A stretch of DNA of 64,000 nt from Echinometra lucunter (Eukaryota > Echinodermata > Echinoidea > Camarodonta > Echinometridae). Each line of letters begins with the position of its first letter. The stretch's first letter is position 1. The translations under genes and the position numbers were made by a program. Where the stretch lies: assembly GCA_029962745.1 (NCBI GenBank), contig CM057157.1, positions 6,682,279 to 6,746,278 of the forward strand, written 5' to 3'. The notes below the pieces were generated by a model, which saw only the letters and a program-made list of their open reading frames with translations, had not been told where the DNA came from and did not search any database. Positions 1-11,917 of this stretch are shown piece after piece.

Positions 1-535
1 ATGTATATATCAGAATTTTCGTTCATGTACTATCATAATATATTTGTCATAGACAATGCAACTAAGAGATGAGTCTGCATTGTATGTTGTAGCCAATACT
101 TCAGGTACATATGAGGAATTACGGCTGTCCCTCTCACATCAGGATGGAAGTACATGTATGTCATTACTCATTAAGTTCAATAGTTTAGAAGATCTGTACT
201 GAAAATTTGAACCCACAGACTAATACTCTTCTAGTAATAGTGCTCTGTTTGAGCATTAAGATTTTTTTTAGTTTTTTGAAGGAGTAATTAGATCCCTCAG
301 AAGAGGACCTAGGTGATTTTTTTTTAAATCACATACCATGGGCACAGAATTATGAAGAAATTATCTGGTTTGAAAGTGAAGCTGAATGATTATTCAAAGT
401 CTTGTAGTGAAAGGGAGATATTTTATATAGAATTCTTTAAATTTTTTAAATATCAGTTATTGCATAAAAATGGCAAATATTATGAGGGTTAGTAAATAAT
501 GCATGCTTGTGTATTTGTTCTTTGCTTTTTTTCAG
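1..535. other. intron upstream of the zinc-finger exon
   Basis: This AT-rich stretch ends in a polypyrimidine tract and a TTTTTTTCAG acceptor at 535. It is therefore read as the last intron of the zinc-finger gene that follows. I see no exon or recognisable repeat in it. Confidence 0.6.
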
Positions 536-3159
536 TATCCATTCAATTTGGACATGAACTGCATTCCAAGACAGAAGCAGAGTGTTGTAGTGCAGAGCAA
601 GTAGAGACCAAGGATGCTGTGCCTATCAGCAGGAACTCCGTTAGAGAGGATACTCTTTCACAAGACCAAGATATCAAAGAAAATAAGGAGGCACAAATAG
701 ATGACAATGATGATGATGATAACAATTATTACTCTGCATGGATTACTGAACCTGATGATGAAGATGACAATGATGAGATGGAAATATCAGACAAGACACC
801 GGTGGTGACATGTCAACAGCCAAAAGAGGAACATCCATGCCCAGATTGCCATGTGATCCTTAACAGTACGTGGGACTTAGATCTTCACAGATTGCATGAT
901 TGTGCAAAGTCAGTCAATTCTATTCAGTATGTGTATAATTGTGACATATGCTTGAAGTCATTTACCAAGAGGCTTTGTGCAGTAACCCACTTACGCAACA
1001 CTCATAACATGGCCCCTTCTGAAGTTGTTGAGAAGCTTGCACAAATGAAAGATACACAGAAGCAAATGGGTGTATTGAGGAAGGAAAGAAAATTTGGCAG
1101 TCAACATGTAGTTGGACAACTAAAGCAGAGTGGCAAAAAGAGTAGGCGAAGAAAAGCAAGGAATTGGTACTCAGAAAAGTATTCACATTTGCTTTCCAAA
1201 ACACCTCGTATCAAGTTGCAGCGTCTGGCTAATGGTTGGATGAAGGTTCTTGAAAATGAAGCAATTGATGTAAGTAAGTTTGTCCCGAACAGACCTGCTG
1301 TGGCTGCAGCAGTTTCCAATGTAGAAGGATCAAGCACAGTGCACACTCCTGATGATCATCAAGATCTGAATTGCAAGGCTGGAAATGATGATCGTAATCC
1401 TGTGCATGAGGAAGAATCTCTAGATATCAAAGGAAGAGAAGCTTCAGCTGATGTGCCCAAGCAACGAGCCGTGGAGGAGGATATTGGCGCATCATTGTCT
1501 GCTCTGAATAGCAATGAACCTCCAGATCAAGGGTATGCTGCTGAGCAAGTGGAGGGAAAGCATGAAAAGTATACCGTTCCAAGAGGACCAGAAGCTGTAA
1601 AAGAGAATACAGATAGAGAAACCTCAGCAACAATGCCCTTGTCACAGAACAGTGAAAATGAAGTAGAGGAAAGCAGTAGTAACATAGAGGTATTTAAAAC
1701 TGATGAATGTCAAGACCTAGGATATACCTCCAGGCAAATAGAAGAAGACAACCAAGATCCCTCTACTGACCCTCACATGGAAAAGGAAAGGCAAAGAGCT
1801 GACCCTGATGAGAGCACATGTGAGCCCATTGAAATGACTGAAAATAAGAACCTCCATGAAATTTCAGACAGTAGGGAGTGTAAAAACAGTGCTACAAGTA
1901 CGAAATCAACAAAAAATGGGAAAAATGCTAAAACATGTCCATTCTGTGATTTGAAATTAGAGACATCTTACAAACGAAAGAAACACATCCGTGAAGTTCA
2001 TAAGGAATGTGGAGATCAGGACTACAAATGCAGTACATGTGGGAAATCTTTCATGCACAAATCTGTATATAGAGCACATGTTGAAATCCATCTGAACAGA
2101 GAAGAACGAAAACAATATCATTGCAAGATATGTGACAAAACTTATGTGTCAAAATATATTTACAAGGATCATGTGAAACTGCATGATAATCAGTTTAAGC
2201 AGTTCACGTGCAATACTTGTGGCAAAGCTCTTGCTAGCAGGATAGGTCTTGAGAAGCATGTCAATAGTGTACACAAGAAAGAGTTCAGATTCACCTGTGA
2301 AATATGTGGAAAACAGTTCTCAACAGCCTATGGAGCTAGGTTTCATATGGATTCCCAGCATGAGAAAGAGAGGCCATTTAAATGTGACAAGTGTGGGAAA
2401 GGCTTCGTTCGTGAGTATCAGCTGAGATCACATTTGCAAAAGGTCCATTCTAATGCTGAATGTTGCCTATGTGATATCTGTGGATCAGCTTTCAAGTACA
2501 AAAGCAGTCTGAAACAGCACCATCTGACTGCCCACACTGATGTCTTTAAGTACTCCTGCGATGTTTGTGGAAAGAAATTCAAGCGTACAAGTCTTCTTAA
2601 TGCCCACGTTAAAATCCATTCCAGTGATCCAAGTAACAGGCCTTTTAAGTGTGACATTTGTAGTAAAGGTTTTCGAGATAACATCAAATTGAAAGTGCAT
2701 ATGAATTGGCATTATAACATCCGGTCACATACATGCTTTGTGTGTGGTAAATCATTTCTAACAAAGGGCAATCTGGACAAGCACCTGTACACTCATGAGA
2801 AAAGGAAACCTCATGAATGTTCAATTTGTTACCGTGGTTTTGTGGACCTGCCAGGGCTTAGAAAACATTTGGACATTGTACACAAAACCAACTTGAAGAT
2901 GGTTGTGACAAAAGGAGTGGATGAAGTCAGAGGTGTTGGAGGTACTAAAGGATTAGAATCAGATGTCACTGTTCATAAACCTGCTGTAAGATCACCCTCA
3001 ACTACAACCTCGGAGTCTAATGACAACGATGGGGACAATTCCAAACATGGTGAAGCTGAACATCAGGAGAGCTTCAGTAGTAGCAGTGTGGCTCAAATGC
3101 CTGATACAAGTGATGGCCAAGTAGTTAGAGAGGCACTTCTAGCAATGATGAATGCATAA
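536..3159 (+). CDS. C2H2 zinc-finger protein, terminal exon (5' partial)
   Basis: This is a long terminal exon encoding a probable nuclear DNA-binding regulator. The frame is open further upstream to an ATG at 499, but bases 500-535 look like a polypyrimidine tract ending in CAG, so I place the exon start at 536 (one base of the first codon comes from the previous exon) and treat the upstream ATG as intronic. The N-terminal third is acidic (runs of Asp/Glu at 700-780) with one or two isolated fingers (832-1005). A basic stretch (1120-1170) resembles a nuclear localisation signal, followed by a low-complexity Glu/Ser-rich spacer. A contiguous array of eleven C2H2 fingers spans about 1930-2886; the linkers mostly diverge from TGEKP. 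The tail is Ser/Asp-rich and stops with TAA at 3157. No KRAB, BTB, SCAN or ZAD domain is visible in this part. Orthology cannot be fixed and target sites are unknown. Confidence 0.9.
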
Positions 3160-3868
3160 GTATATGGATTAAATGAAACCTAGTGGAGGCCAATAGAAGT
3201 TATGGATGATAATTCGTGCAGGTACTTCACTATTGTGGAAATTGAAGCTGTACTAGAACCTTGCTCAAAACAAAAGAAATTGAAAAAGAAATGGTAATAA
3301 TGATAATAATTGATAATAATAATGATAATAATACAGAGCGGTACAGAATATCATGGGGCATATCCGGGTGCAAGCAACCAGCGTGACGGCTATATAAGAT
3401 GCACTCACGCATCGTCGTCTACATTGCCTGATGAAGGCTAGCAGTTTGCAGCCGAAACGTCGTTATCGTCCTGTTTGGTGCTTCATGTGACAACTGATTA
3501 TTTTCTACCGCTCTGTATAGTACTCCATGATGATCAACCTCTTCCGTTCTATAATGATAATAATAATAATAGTAATAATAATAATAATGATAATGATAAT
3601 AATAATAATAAGGTTCATATGATTCATTTATTGTCCAAATAAAATGAAAATTTGTTACATTTACATGGTATAGTTTCACACATAAAAGTGAATAAATACA
3701 TTTGAACATAAGATATAATCAAAGAACATAATGCTTACTAACTAAAATAAACAGCAATCACAACTACACAGTTACAAAGAAGGGCATACATATCTTGCAT
3801 CAAGAGTATTTTCAGTACAAAACATCATAATAAACAGACCAGGAGAAACACATGTAGATTGCGTAGAG
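3160..3868. other. intergenic, retroelement fragment and ATAAT-type repeats
   Basis: No gene is seen. The stretch holds two TAATAATGA-type microsatellites (about 3291-3336 and 3551-3611) on either side of a retroelement fragment. It also carries an AATAAA-containing AT-rich block at 3612-3700 that may be the degraded end of a LINE. The zinc-finger transcript probably ends in this interval, but no unambiguous poly(A) signal is separable from the repeats. Confidence 0.5.
3331..3545 (+). repeat. Penelope-like or retrozyme-like fragment with hammerhead-like core
   Basis: The segment contains CTGATGA (3428-3434), a short stem-loop bounded by GGC and GCC, then GAA followed by ACG, a seven-base loop, CGT and a C. 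This is the order of a type I hammerhead ribozyme core with a very short helix III. Hammerheads of this type are known in Penelope-like elements and retrozymes. Matching inverted flanks (CAGAGCGGTA near 3336 and TACCGCTCTG near 3507) enclose the motif. Helix I next to the cleavage site pairs poorly, so activity is doubtful. Confidence 0.45.
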
Positions 3869-4221
3869 GTGTCGTGGTCTAGTGGATATGTCACCGGACT
3901 GTAGATCTCGTGGTCCGAGTTCAAATCCCGGCGCGGCACTAATGTCCTTTGGCAAGATATGAATCTACATTTGCCACTCTCCACCCAGGTGTTAAGTGGG
4001 TACCCGGTAGGATGCGAAAGTCATTGTGATTTGTTTAGCATTGTGCGCGCCTGCAAAAGGCGCCTGGCTGGAATGCTCCCTAGGGAGTGGAGAAGGTGCA
4101 TACATTGTATGCGGGCAAGCCTGAATCCGATGACCGGGGTAATAATATTTCTGTAAAGCGCTTAGAGACTCTCTTGGAGATGTATTAGGCGCTATATAAA
4201 TCCAGAATATTATTATTATTG
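3869..4221 (+). mobile_element. tRNA-derived SINE
   Basis: The head (3869-3940) folds as a tRNA-like cloverleaf. It has an A box (TGGTCTAGTGGAT), a CTGTAGA anticodon loop (Tyr, GTA) and a B box (GAGTTCAAATCCC), and the acceptor strands pair with a few wobbles. The roughly 200-base body follows. The 3' end carries AAAGCGCTTAGAG and GCGCTATATAAAT and then ATT repeats. This tail design is common among invertebrate SINEs mobilised by a partner LINE. The tRNA head is followed directly by unrelated body sequence, so this is a SINE and not a functional tRNA gene. Confidence 0.85.
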
Positions 4222-5251
4222 TTACATGTTTTTATTGTAGACAAATCCGGCGAGATTATCCAACGCGTGAGGGCAGCAGACTACCAAGTGCCGGTCGCCA
4301 TTAATGCAGTGTACCACTGTGCTGATACACTACAGTTTATCAATATAGAGTGTAAAATTTGCTGTATTTTGGAGCAAATTATTCAGATTCCTTTTTCAAT
4401 TTTGTAATGAGCAATAAGCGGGGATGTTCAGGTTCCATCTGTGTGCTGCACAAATGCCACAATAATTGGAAAAAGCTTCAAAAAGGGAAGCTTACCGAGT
4501 GCGAAATTCTCTCGCCTTTGGCTGATGAGGACTCTCTGTGTGAAGCCATACTACCTACAAGGTTTCCAGGCCATATAGTCAGCTAGACAATTTACTTTCA
4601 TAAAATAGCCGTTTTGCAGGAGTGTATAATAATTCTTAAACATCTTTTTGCAATTACAAGTCAAGGTTTAGTATTGAAAGTCAAGGAAATGTAACTTTGT
4701 TATCCGTAAACAATTAAAACCTAGTCTCAGATTGATTAAGAAAGGTACTATTAAATAGAGGTATATTATTAATGTAGACCTAGTAATTTCAAATTAATTC
4801 TTTACTACACTCATATTCTAGTCGGGCTTATTAGCGTTCATGCACGGAATGAAAATATTTGGGCTCTGGCATTTTAACAAAACACACAGTCTTATAATAG
4901 ATAAACTTTTCATCATTACATTTTGTATCTTATTACAAAACAACTTTTTGAAATGTAGGCCTACAAATTATATTGGAAATGTACTTGTGGTTTTAAGGTG
5001 TTCAATAACATTGATTTAATCCATAAGGCTAAAATTACATGAAGATGTACCCCCATAGTACAAATGTGTGATTTCTGATTGTAAAAATGACAGTGAAATG
5101 ATTTCCATGTGCCACAAAAATGGCCATTGCCGTACGTCATTCACCCAAGTATCCATACTTTTTTTAATCGTCGAAATAGGTGTAAATAAACAAGGCCTAC
5201 CGGTATCTGATGTATGGGGGTGTGAAAAAACATACTACTACACAGTGCCAA
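4222..5251. other. intergenic, nothing recognised
   Basis: The sequence is AT-rich and single-copy in appearance. I found no gene, repeat family or structural signal that I could support. Confidence 0.5.
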
Positions 5252-5415
5252 TGGCGATTAGCTGGGATGTGTTTCACGAAACCGTCATAAGTCTAACTTC
5301 TCGGACATCCCATTGAAATGTGTGTTGTAGAATTAACACGCGTCTCAATGGGATGTCCATGAACTTAGACTTATGTATGACGATTTCGTTAAACTCAGCC
5401 CTGTTTGCGTCGCCA
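5252..5415. repeat. fold-back repeat
   Basis: Two arms of about 65 bases (5252-5316 and 5344-5415) are imperfect reverse complements, both containing GGACATCCCATTGA or its complement near the centre and TGGCGA at the outer ends. This is typical of a small non-autonomous DNA transposon. No clear target duplication was found. Confidence 0.6.
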
Positions 5416-5750
5416 ATAGAGGGCCAAGCACATGAATAATCGGTTGTCAGATTTGTTCATTGTCAATATCAATCTTATCATTTTTTATTACATTGAGTTA
5501 TTATTATCATTATTATCATTATCAACCTTATTATTTTTTTATTACCTTGAGTTATCATCATTATCAAATTTAAAAGAAATTGATTTCTGACAAAGCTATA
5601 AGTATTCATGAATGTATAACAGTTCAAAGAGGTAGGCCTAATTAAGGGGGAAAGAAGATTGAAAGCCCTTAATAAATGGGATGATAATGATTATAATAAT
5701 TATGATAAGAACAACAAGAACAAGAACAACACTATCTGATCGTATCTTGA

Positions 5751-6237
5751 AAGTGATTACACAGTGGTAAATTTTTTTTTATATATGATCGAGAATAGAA
5801 TTCTAAGAAGAATAGCATTATCGATTTGATAATTTTCAATCAAAATCAATACATTTTGGCTAATTTTCTCATAAAGAGTCAAGAGTTGACCAAAAAATTG
5901 AGTATGAGTTATGACGTAAAAGTGGGTACCCAGCTTCGCGCATTGCAGTTGTGCTGCGCGCTAGACTGTACAATTTGTATTTCTTTTATACCTTGCGCGC
6001 ATTTTGCTAGAATTGCGCGACAAGATACCCACTTTGACATTACTTTGAGGTCAAAGTGGGTACCCAGTTGAAACTGGGTCACAGCTGAGGGGTCAAAAAT
6101 ATCCTGAAATCTTGCCACATTTGGGGGTTTCCTTGGCAACACGAATTTTTTTTAAAAATTCAGGCAGATGATTTTCTGCTACTAAAATCGTGCTCTTTTA
6201 ATATGAACTAACATTGTTTCAGCATTGGGTACCCCCT
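5751..6237 (+). mobile_element. TTAA-flanked MITE, copy A
   Basis: The element begins AGTGATTACACA-like and ends CATTGGGTACCCCCT. It is followed by TTAA and preceded by TTGA, a decayed TTAA. It belongs to the same family as the copies at 10753-11917 and 47193-47672. TTAA target sites are typical of piggyBac-type transposition. The central palindrome of the other copies is eroded here and has lost its TGACGTCA sites. Confidence 0.75.
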
Positions 6238-6241
6238 TTAA

Positions 6242-7083
6242 ATGTATCTTATGTATGTCAATGTATGTGTTGATGACCTAAGGGCACTTTCATGATGGTC
6301 ACCTGGTGGTCACTCAGAAGACCCAAAGCACTGTGATTGGCTGGAAAGGCACGATTAGGGTGCATTATTTGAAACCACATGCCACCTGTTAGGTGAACTT
6401 TTGACCTCTTATGCAAAACGTGGTCCTGGCTGTATTGTGCAGTAACCAATCAGAGTGCTGGAATGAACAGTTTCAAGGACGCATTGTGTACTTTGGTTAC
6501 GTTTTGCTGGATCCTGACCCTGACATTAGTTGTACAGTCGTATTATTTCCATGTGTTTTAAAGTATAGATATTGCGCTTCAAACTCATGTCAAATTCATG
6601 CTGGCTTATGAGTCATAATAAAACAATGTGAAATTTTCCCAGGTTTACTCTTCATTTCATTTCCATTTATTTATTGTTAAATGAGCTTATTTTTCACCAG
6701 TTTTACTTTTTTTCATAGACAAATTCTACATACAGTACATGTATTATGAATCTCTAATTCCTCCCCTTTTTATTTGGTGTGTAAATCATGACAATCAGTA
6801 AATATTAACTAGTCTATTCAGTCATTTGGAAAGTAGATGTTCCTGGGGGTTCCTCCTCATTATGTATTCAGAGACTGACCTAATCAAGCAAAACTTGAAA
6901 TAATAAAAATAGAGTACTTTTGGGGGACATGAATACAAATAAATAAGGGATGAAAGAGATTGAAGAAATTTAGAAGAGAGGAAAGATAAATACATGAGAG
7001 AAAAGTGAGGAACCTAAGTAGGAAGCTATAAAAGTAGAGAAGCATGTATTTAGTCGCAGTGGCGTACCGTGGGTCATTGGGGG
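6242..7083. other. intergenic, nothing recognised
   Basis: The stretch is AT-rich and without coding signal. Short matches around 6290-6440 were not resolved into an element. Confidence 0.4.
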
Positions 7084-7230
7084 GCACTGAGCATGGGCGT
7101 ACGCAGAAATTTTTTCGGGGGGGGGGGGGGGGCAAAGCCCGTAAAATTTTCTAAGAAATACGAAAGTGAGGGAGCGAAGCAACCGAGCTGATCATGGGGG
7201 TGCTTTTGTATTTTCAAAATTGAAATTGAA
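7084..7230 (+). repeat. dispersed repeat with internal poly-G tract
   Basis: The phrase GCGTACGCAGAAATTTTTTC precedes a G run and then GCAAAGCCCGTAAAATTTT. It recurs with small changes at about 8970-9140, where the G run is much longer. The family is not identified. Confidence 0.6.
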
Positions 7231-7640
7231 GGATCTGGTACCCCGGTGTTGTCACTCTGTATTGTTCATGTACGCATGATTGCTCGAAATTTCACGTTAA
7301 AGGGGGTCTTTTTCTGAGCATGTTCACAAACATTCCATGTTTGCAATTTTGAAAAAAAAGGTTGCTTTTATGAGCTTGTACTTGAAATTGAAAAAAAAAG
7401 GTGTTTTTGAGCTTGTACTCGAAATCGAAAAAAGGGGTATTTTTTTTCTGGTCCTTGTTTTCTGTTTTTCTGCTTTTTACTCAGACGTGAATTGAATTTG
7501 AAGGGGTGGTTTAGTAAAAGTGTAGTACATAGGAATGTGAAAATTAGGGGTGTTTTTTAAAGGTTAATTTGTACCCGTTTTCTGCCAAATAGGGGCAAAA
7601 ATGGCTGAAAATGCAAATGCAAAATGCAAATTCTGGGTTT
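7231..7640 (+). mobile_element. 3'-truncated copy of the GGTGTTGTCA inverted-repeat element
   Basis: The start (GGTGTTGTCACTCTGTATT at about 7237) and the internal order of phrases match the complete element at 29480-29941. The downstream inverted end is missing after about 7640. Confidence 0.65.
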
Positions 7641-7717
7641 TGGGGGAATGCTTCCGGCACATTTCGAAGTTGGTGTAATATATACGCGTTTAAAAAAATG
7701 CATCTATGGGGCAATCC

Positions 7718-7998
7718 CTCCCCCCCCCCCCCCCCCCCCCAGTAATGAGGATCTATCTAAGATTATGGCACAGGCGGAGGGTTGGGTCTTGATGATTACA
7801 ATGGAAGACGAAGTGATGGTTCGTAACAACCAAAAACGGATGGGAAGAGACTGGGTGTCCACTTCGTTGTGCATAATGATAAAAACATTCTTTTTGCGCT
7901 CCGGAATATCCTCTCGCATAGATTAACAAGCAACAGTATGCAACAAGAATTTTTGTAAAGGAAATTACATTGATTTTAGTCCCCATCCTTTATTACCA

Positions 7999-8056
<58 letters not shown>

Positions 8057-8300
8057 CCTCCCTCTCTCTCTTCCCCTTTCTATTTCTGTGTTACTCTAGT
8101 CATCATTTGTTTTTATTTGCAATATATTTTATTCATTCATTTATTCATTTTTATATACACCAGTGTGGCCAATTTTCTTCTTTGTATAGTCTAAGGGGTA
8201 AGTTTGATATACTTAGTAACTATGTATTATAATTCATGTATACAAAGCATTTGTAATTGTTATTTGTTCTCTTGAAAGGGGTCTATTAATAATTAACTGC
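7718..8300. repeat. poly-C tract and CT dinucleotide repeat
   Basis: A C run lies at about 7718-7740 and a near-pure CT repeat at 8001-8051, followed by pyrimidine-rich sequence. Open frames across this stretch are artefacts of the simple repeats. Confidence 0.85.
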
Positions 8301-8494
8301 TTTTATTAGATTAGACTCCTCCACTATTACCTTACGTTGCCTAATTTCACTTCAATTATGTTAACCATTTACTGTACTGTACTTATTTACTATATTTATT
8401 TTTATCGTAAATCTGTTTCATGACGTGTTAGATCACCTTGGCCCATGATGTTTATTTGATATGTAAAGGGGAAATATATTGTGGAAATAAATAA

Positions 8495-8665
8495 ACCTCC
8501 GTGAGAGTCGTCCTCAGAGGATGTTGTACTCCGGGAGAGGTGTCCTCGGGGGAGTCGTCCTCCGGGAGAGTTGTCCTTCAGGGGAGATGTCCGGCCTCTG
8601 GGTGAGTTGTCAGGTGGGAGTTGTCCCTGGGGGAGTTGTCCTCCGGGGAGTTGTCCTAGATCCGC
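8495..8665. repeat. GC-rich minisatellite
   Basis: About ten degenerate units of roughly 16-18 bases resemble GGGGGAGTTGTCCTCC. The flanks are AT-rich and the GC content changes sharply at both edges. Confidence 0.75.
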
Positions 8666-8800
8666 TAAAGAATATCCCAAACCATGTGCTCCCTGCTTAA
8701 TTCAATGCTCATAAAAATCTAATTCCAGAGCTGATTGGTCAGCAAACATACATAAATGAACAAATTCTTAAAGATGATGATTGAATGGGTTTGGTTTGTT

Positions 8801-8863
8801 CAAATATTTGTGGTATTGCAAATGACATAATACTTTGTTCATTTGCAATACCACAAATATTTG
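8801..8863. repeat. perfect 25 bp hairpin
   Basis: Bases 8801-8825 are the exact reverse complement of 8839-8863, separated by a 13-base loop. The arms begin CAAATATTTG. The hairpin sits just upstream of a large inverted-repeat element and may be a fold-back MITE remnant. Confidence 0.8.
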
Positions 8864-8998
8864 ACCAATGTACCTTGCAACTTGTACCTTGTGTTGAACA
8901 CTTCCTAAGGGTCATGGGCGTCAATCCGTTTTCCAGTTTTGGGGGGACACAGTCCAAAAATTTCTTGAGAAACGAAATGCCATACGTAGAAATTTTTT

Positions 8999-9000
<2 letters not shown>

Positions 9001-9034
<34 letters not shown>
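9001..9034 (+). repeat. 34-base G run
   Basis: An uninterrupted G run lies inside the inserted poly-G repeat. Such tracts can form G-quadruplexes, and assembled length may be unreliable. Confidence 0.9.
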
Positions 9035-9036
<2 letters not shown>

Positions 9037-9989
9037 AGATGCGTAAAATTTTTTTGAAGAAACTCGAAAATCAAGGGAGCGAAGCAACCGAGCTTGTCAT
9101 GAAGGTGCTTTTGCATTTTTTAAAGTGAAATTAAAGGATTTGGTGCACACTTGGTGAATTTTGTGAAATTCTTCAGTAATTTTTTTTTTTTTTTCTTTTT
9201 TTTTTTGGGGGGGGCAACTGTTCCCTGCCCCCGCTGCATACTGCCATGGGTGTCTCTATTTCTATTTGGGGGGGCAAGGGCGGCGATATCAGAGTGAGGG
9301 GGTACCAGCAAAAACGGCATTCTTTAAAAGAGGGGCACTAACAAAGGCCGGGGGGGACACAGATTGGAAAATACCGTTCATTCTCTGGAAAACACTTTTC
9401 TCTGGAAAAGAATCATTATGCTACACATAATTATTTTGTCACTTGCGTAATAACTACTTAGTAGATGTAAAGACTGTCGTAATTGCTCACTAGCGGGCGA
9501 GCAAAGCATTATTCAAAGTTAGCAATGGTAAAGGTGTTCAGAAATTATTTCAGGGTTCTTCCTTATTGCTATTTTCATCAATGAAGCTTGTAGTTTTCCC
9601 CTATTGACCAAGCCATAATTTCAGTGCATATTTGAGCTGTAATCACGACGTATACCATGTATACTAGTAGAGAAAAAAATCTTCAAAAGTGAAACATTAA
9701 TTGGGGAAAAGATAATAGTTCAGATTTACAACACACTTGTTATACCATACCTGAAATCAGAGGATTTGTGTGTTTGTTTTTTTGTTTTTTTTTTTTGGGG
9801 GGGGGAATATCCGCATTGCTTCAATTTAGTTCCTATTACAATTTTGGATGTTTGTGCCCTAAGCTATAAGCTCTTGCCTCCTGATCCACTGTACTGCCTC
9901 ACACACTGTTAATAACAAGGGAACCTGCTCTTAAATGAAACTTCTCCGATATTTTGAGCCAGGTATGTCATGTATATTGCTGTGGTTAC

Positions 9990-10740
9990 TTGCCATAATT
10001 AACATAGATGGAATGGTATAGAAAGGTGGCACTAATCGGACGCAAAAGGGACACAATCAGATTTCAAAAGGCATTTATGCTTTTCGGAAGGAAAATTGCA
10101 ATACTCATTACGAAAACCACAATGAAAACGGGCACTATAAAAACGGAACCTGTGGACGCTCATCAGTATAGTGAAAAAAGACACAAATCAAATTAGAGGG
10201 GGCACTTATAATTAGGAAATGACATTTATTAGACATCAAAGTCGACAGTATTGTGAAATCATGTATTATGTATCAAATTAAAGAAGAGGGAACATGCTGG
10301 AATGGAAGAGGGAAACATATTAGAAAACAAAAGGGCCACTTTTGGCGCGTAGGCCTATATAGAACGTACAAGAAAGAGAAATGGGAGAAACCAAATTTAC
10401 AAAGGAAAAGGGGCATTCGTCCGAAGAAAATTGAGGCATGTATCAGATTTCATATGGGGCAGTTTCCAAAGTGCAATCGGAAACTTTTCACAGGTGAAAG
10501 GGGGCACTTAATTTTAGCAGAAGGGGAATTGCGCAATTTGAATTTAAAAAAAAAAAAAAAAGAGCAGTCAAAGGGGGAACTCATCACATTTCAGTTCAAG
10601 GACATTATTTTATGGAAGTAAAAAGGGCAAACTTCTCAGAAGGGAAAATAAGAGGGCTATGAAAAAGGGGAAAGGGTCAAATTCCCGTGGAAAACGGTGC
10701 TGTCGTAAAAATTAAGAAGGGTGACTTTATCTAAACGAAA
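9990..10740 (+). repeat. degenerate tandem array, AAAGGGGCACTT-type units
   Basis: Units of about 25-32 bases share AAAGGGGCAC or AAAAGGGAC cores separated by variable AT-rich spacers that often read ATCAGA or AAATT. The open frame at 10253-10621 is produced by this array and is not a gene. The complementary array is at 38870-39660. Confidence 0.7.
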
Positions 10741-10752
10741 AATTACACTTAA

Positions 10753-11917
10753 AGGGGGTACAATGTTAGTTCATTTAAATGAGCATGGTTTCATCAGCAT
10801 AAAATCATCTACCTATTTTTTTTTTAAATCGTGTTGCCAAGGAAACCCCCAAATCTGGTAAGATTTCAGGATATTTTTGACCCCTCAGCTGTGTCCCAGT
10901 TTCAACTGGGTACACACTTTGACGTCAAAGTGACGTCAAATCACTTTAAAGTGATTACACAATGGTACACATTTTTTTGATATATGATCGAGAATAGAAT
11001 TCTAAGAAGAATAACATTAAAACTTTGATGATTTCTCAATCGAAATCAATGCATTTTAGCTAATTTTCTCATAAAAAGTCAAGAATTTACCAAAAAATTT
11101 GAGTATGAGGTATGACGTAAAAGTGGGTACCCAGCTTCGCGCATTGCACTTGTGCTGCGCGCTAGACTGTACAAAATGTATTATACCTTGCGCGCATTTT
11201 GCTAGAATTGCGCGACAAGGTACCCACTTTGACGTCATTTTGACGTCAAAGTGGGTACCCAGGTGAAACTGGGTCACAGTTGAGGGGTCAAAAATATCTT
11301 AAAATCTTAAAGTGATTACACAATGGTAAAAAAGAAAAAGATATATGATCGAGAATAGAATTATAAGAAGATTAACATTGAAAATATGATGATTTTCATT
11401 CAAAATCAATGCATTTTGGCTAATTTTCTCATAAAAAGTCAAAGAGCTGACCAAAAAAATTTGAGTATGAGGTATGACGTAAAAGTGGGTACCCAGCTTC
11501 GCGCATTGCAGTTGTGCTGCGCGCTAGACTGTACAATATGTATTATACCTTGCGTGCATTTTGCTAGAAGTGCGCGACAAGGTACCCACTTTGACGTCAT
11601 TTTGACGTCAAAGTGGGTACCCAGTTGAAACTGGGTCACAGCTGAGGGGTCAAAAATATCCTGAAATCTTACCACATTTGGGGGTTTCCTTGGCAACACG
11701 ACTTTTAGAAAAAACTTTAGGTTGATGATTTTCTGCTTATAAAATCATGCTCTTTTAAATGAACTAACATTGTTTCAGCATTGGGTACCCCCTTTAACAC
11801 ATTTCGGCGTTTCCTTGGCAACACGACTTCTTAAAAATTTTTAGGCAGATGATTTTCTGCTAATAAAATCATGCTCTTTTAAATGAACTAACATTGTTTC
11901 AGCATTGGGTACCCCCT
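10753..11917. mobile_element. cluster of TTAA-flanked MITE copies
   Basis: Four pieces of one family adjoin at TTAA sites: an inverted partial copy (10753-10945), a plus copy lacking its 3' end (10950-11306), a complete plus copy (11311-11793) and an extra 3' end (11798-11917). Two of them carry a perfect 19-base palindrome with a TTT loop (11219-11259 and 11581-11621) containing two TGACGTCA sites each. The cluster is flanked by TTAA on both outer sides (10749-10752 and 11918-11921), which marks a single footprint inside the larger element. Confidence 0.8.

Noticed and set aside
499..535. Start of the zinc-finger protein at the ATG at 499
   Set aside because: The sequence is a polypyrimidine tract ending in TTTCAG; the translated residues are hydrophobic filler that does not resemble a zinc-finger protein start.
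3869..3940. A functional tRNA-Tyr gene
   Set aside because: The tRNA-like head runs straight into a SINE body and tail, the anticodon stem has a mismatch, and the Pol III terminator expected after the acceptor stem is missing.
10253..10621. 122-residue Lys-rich protein
   Set aside because: It lies entirely in a degenerate tandem array and has no conserved phrase.
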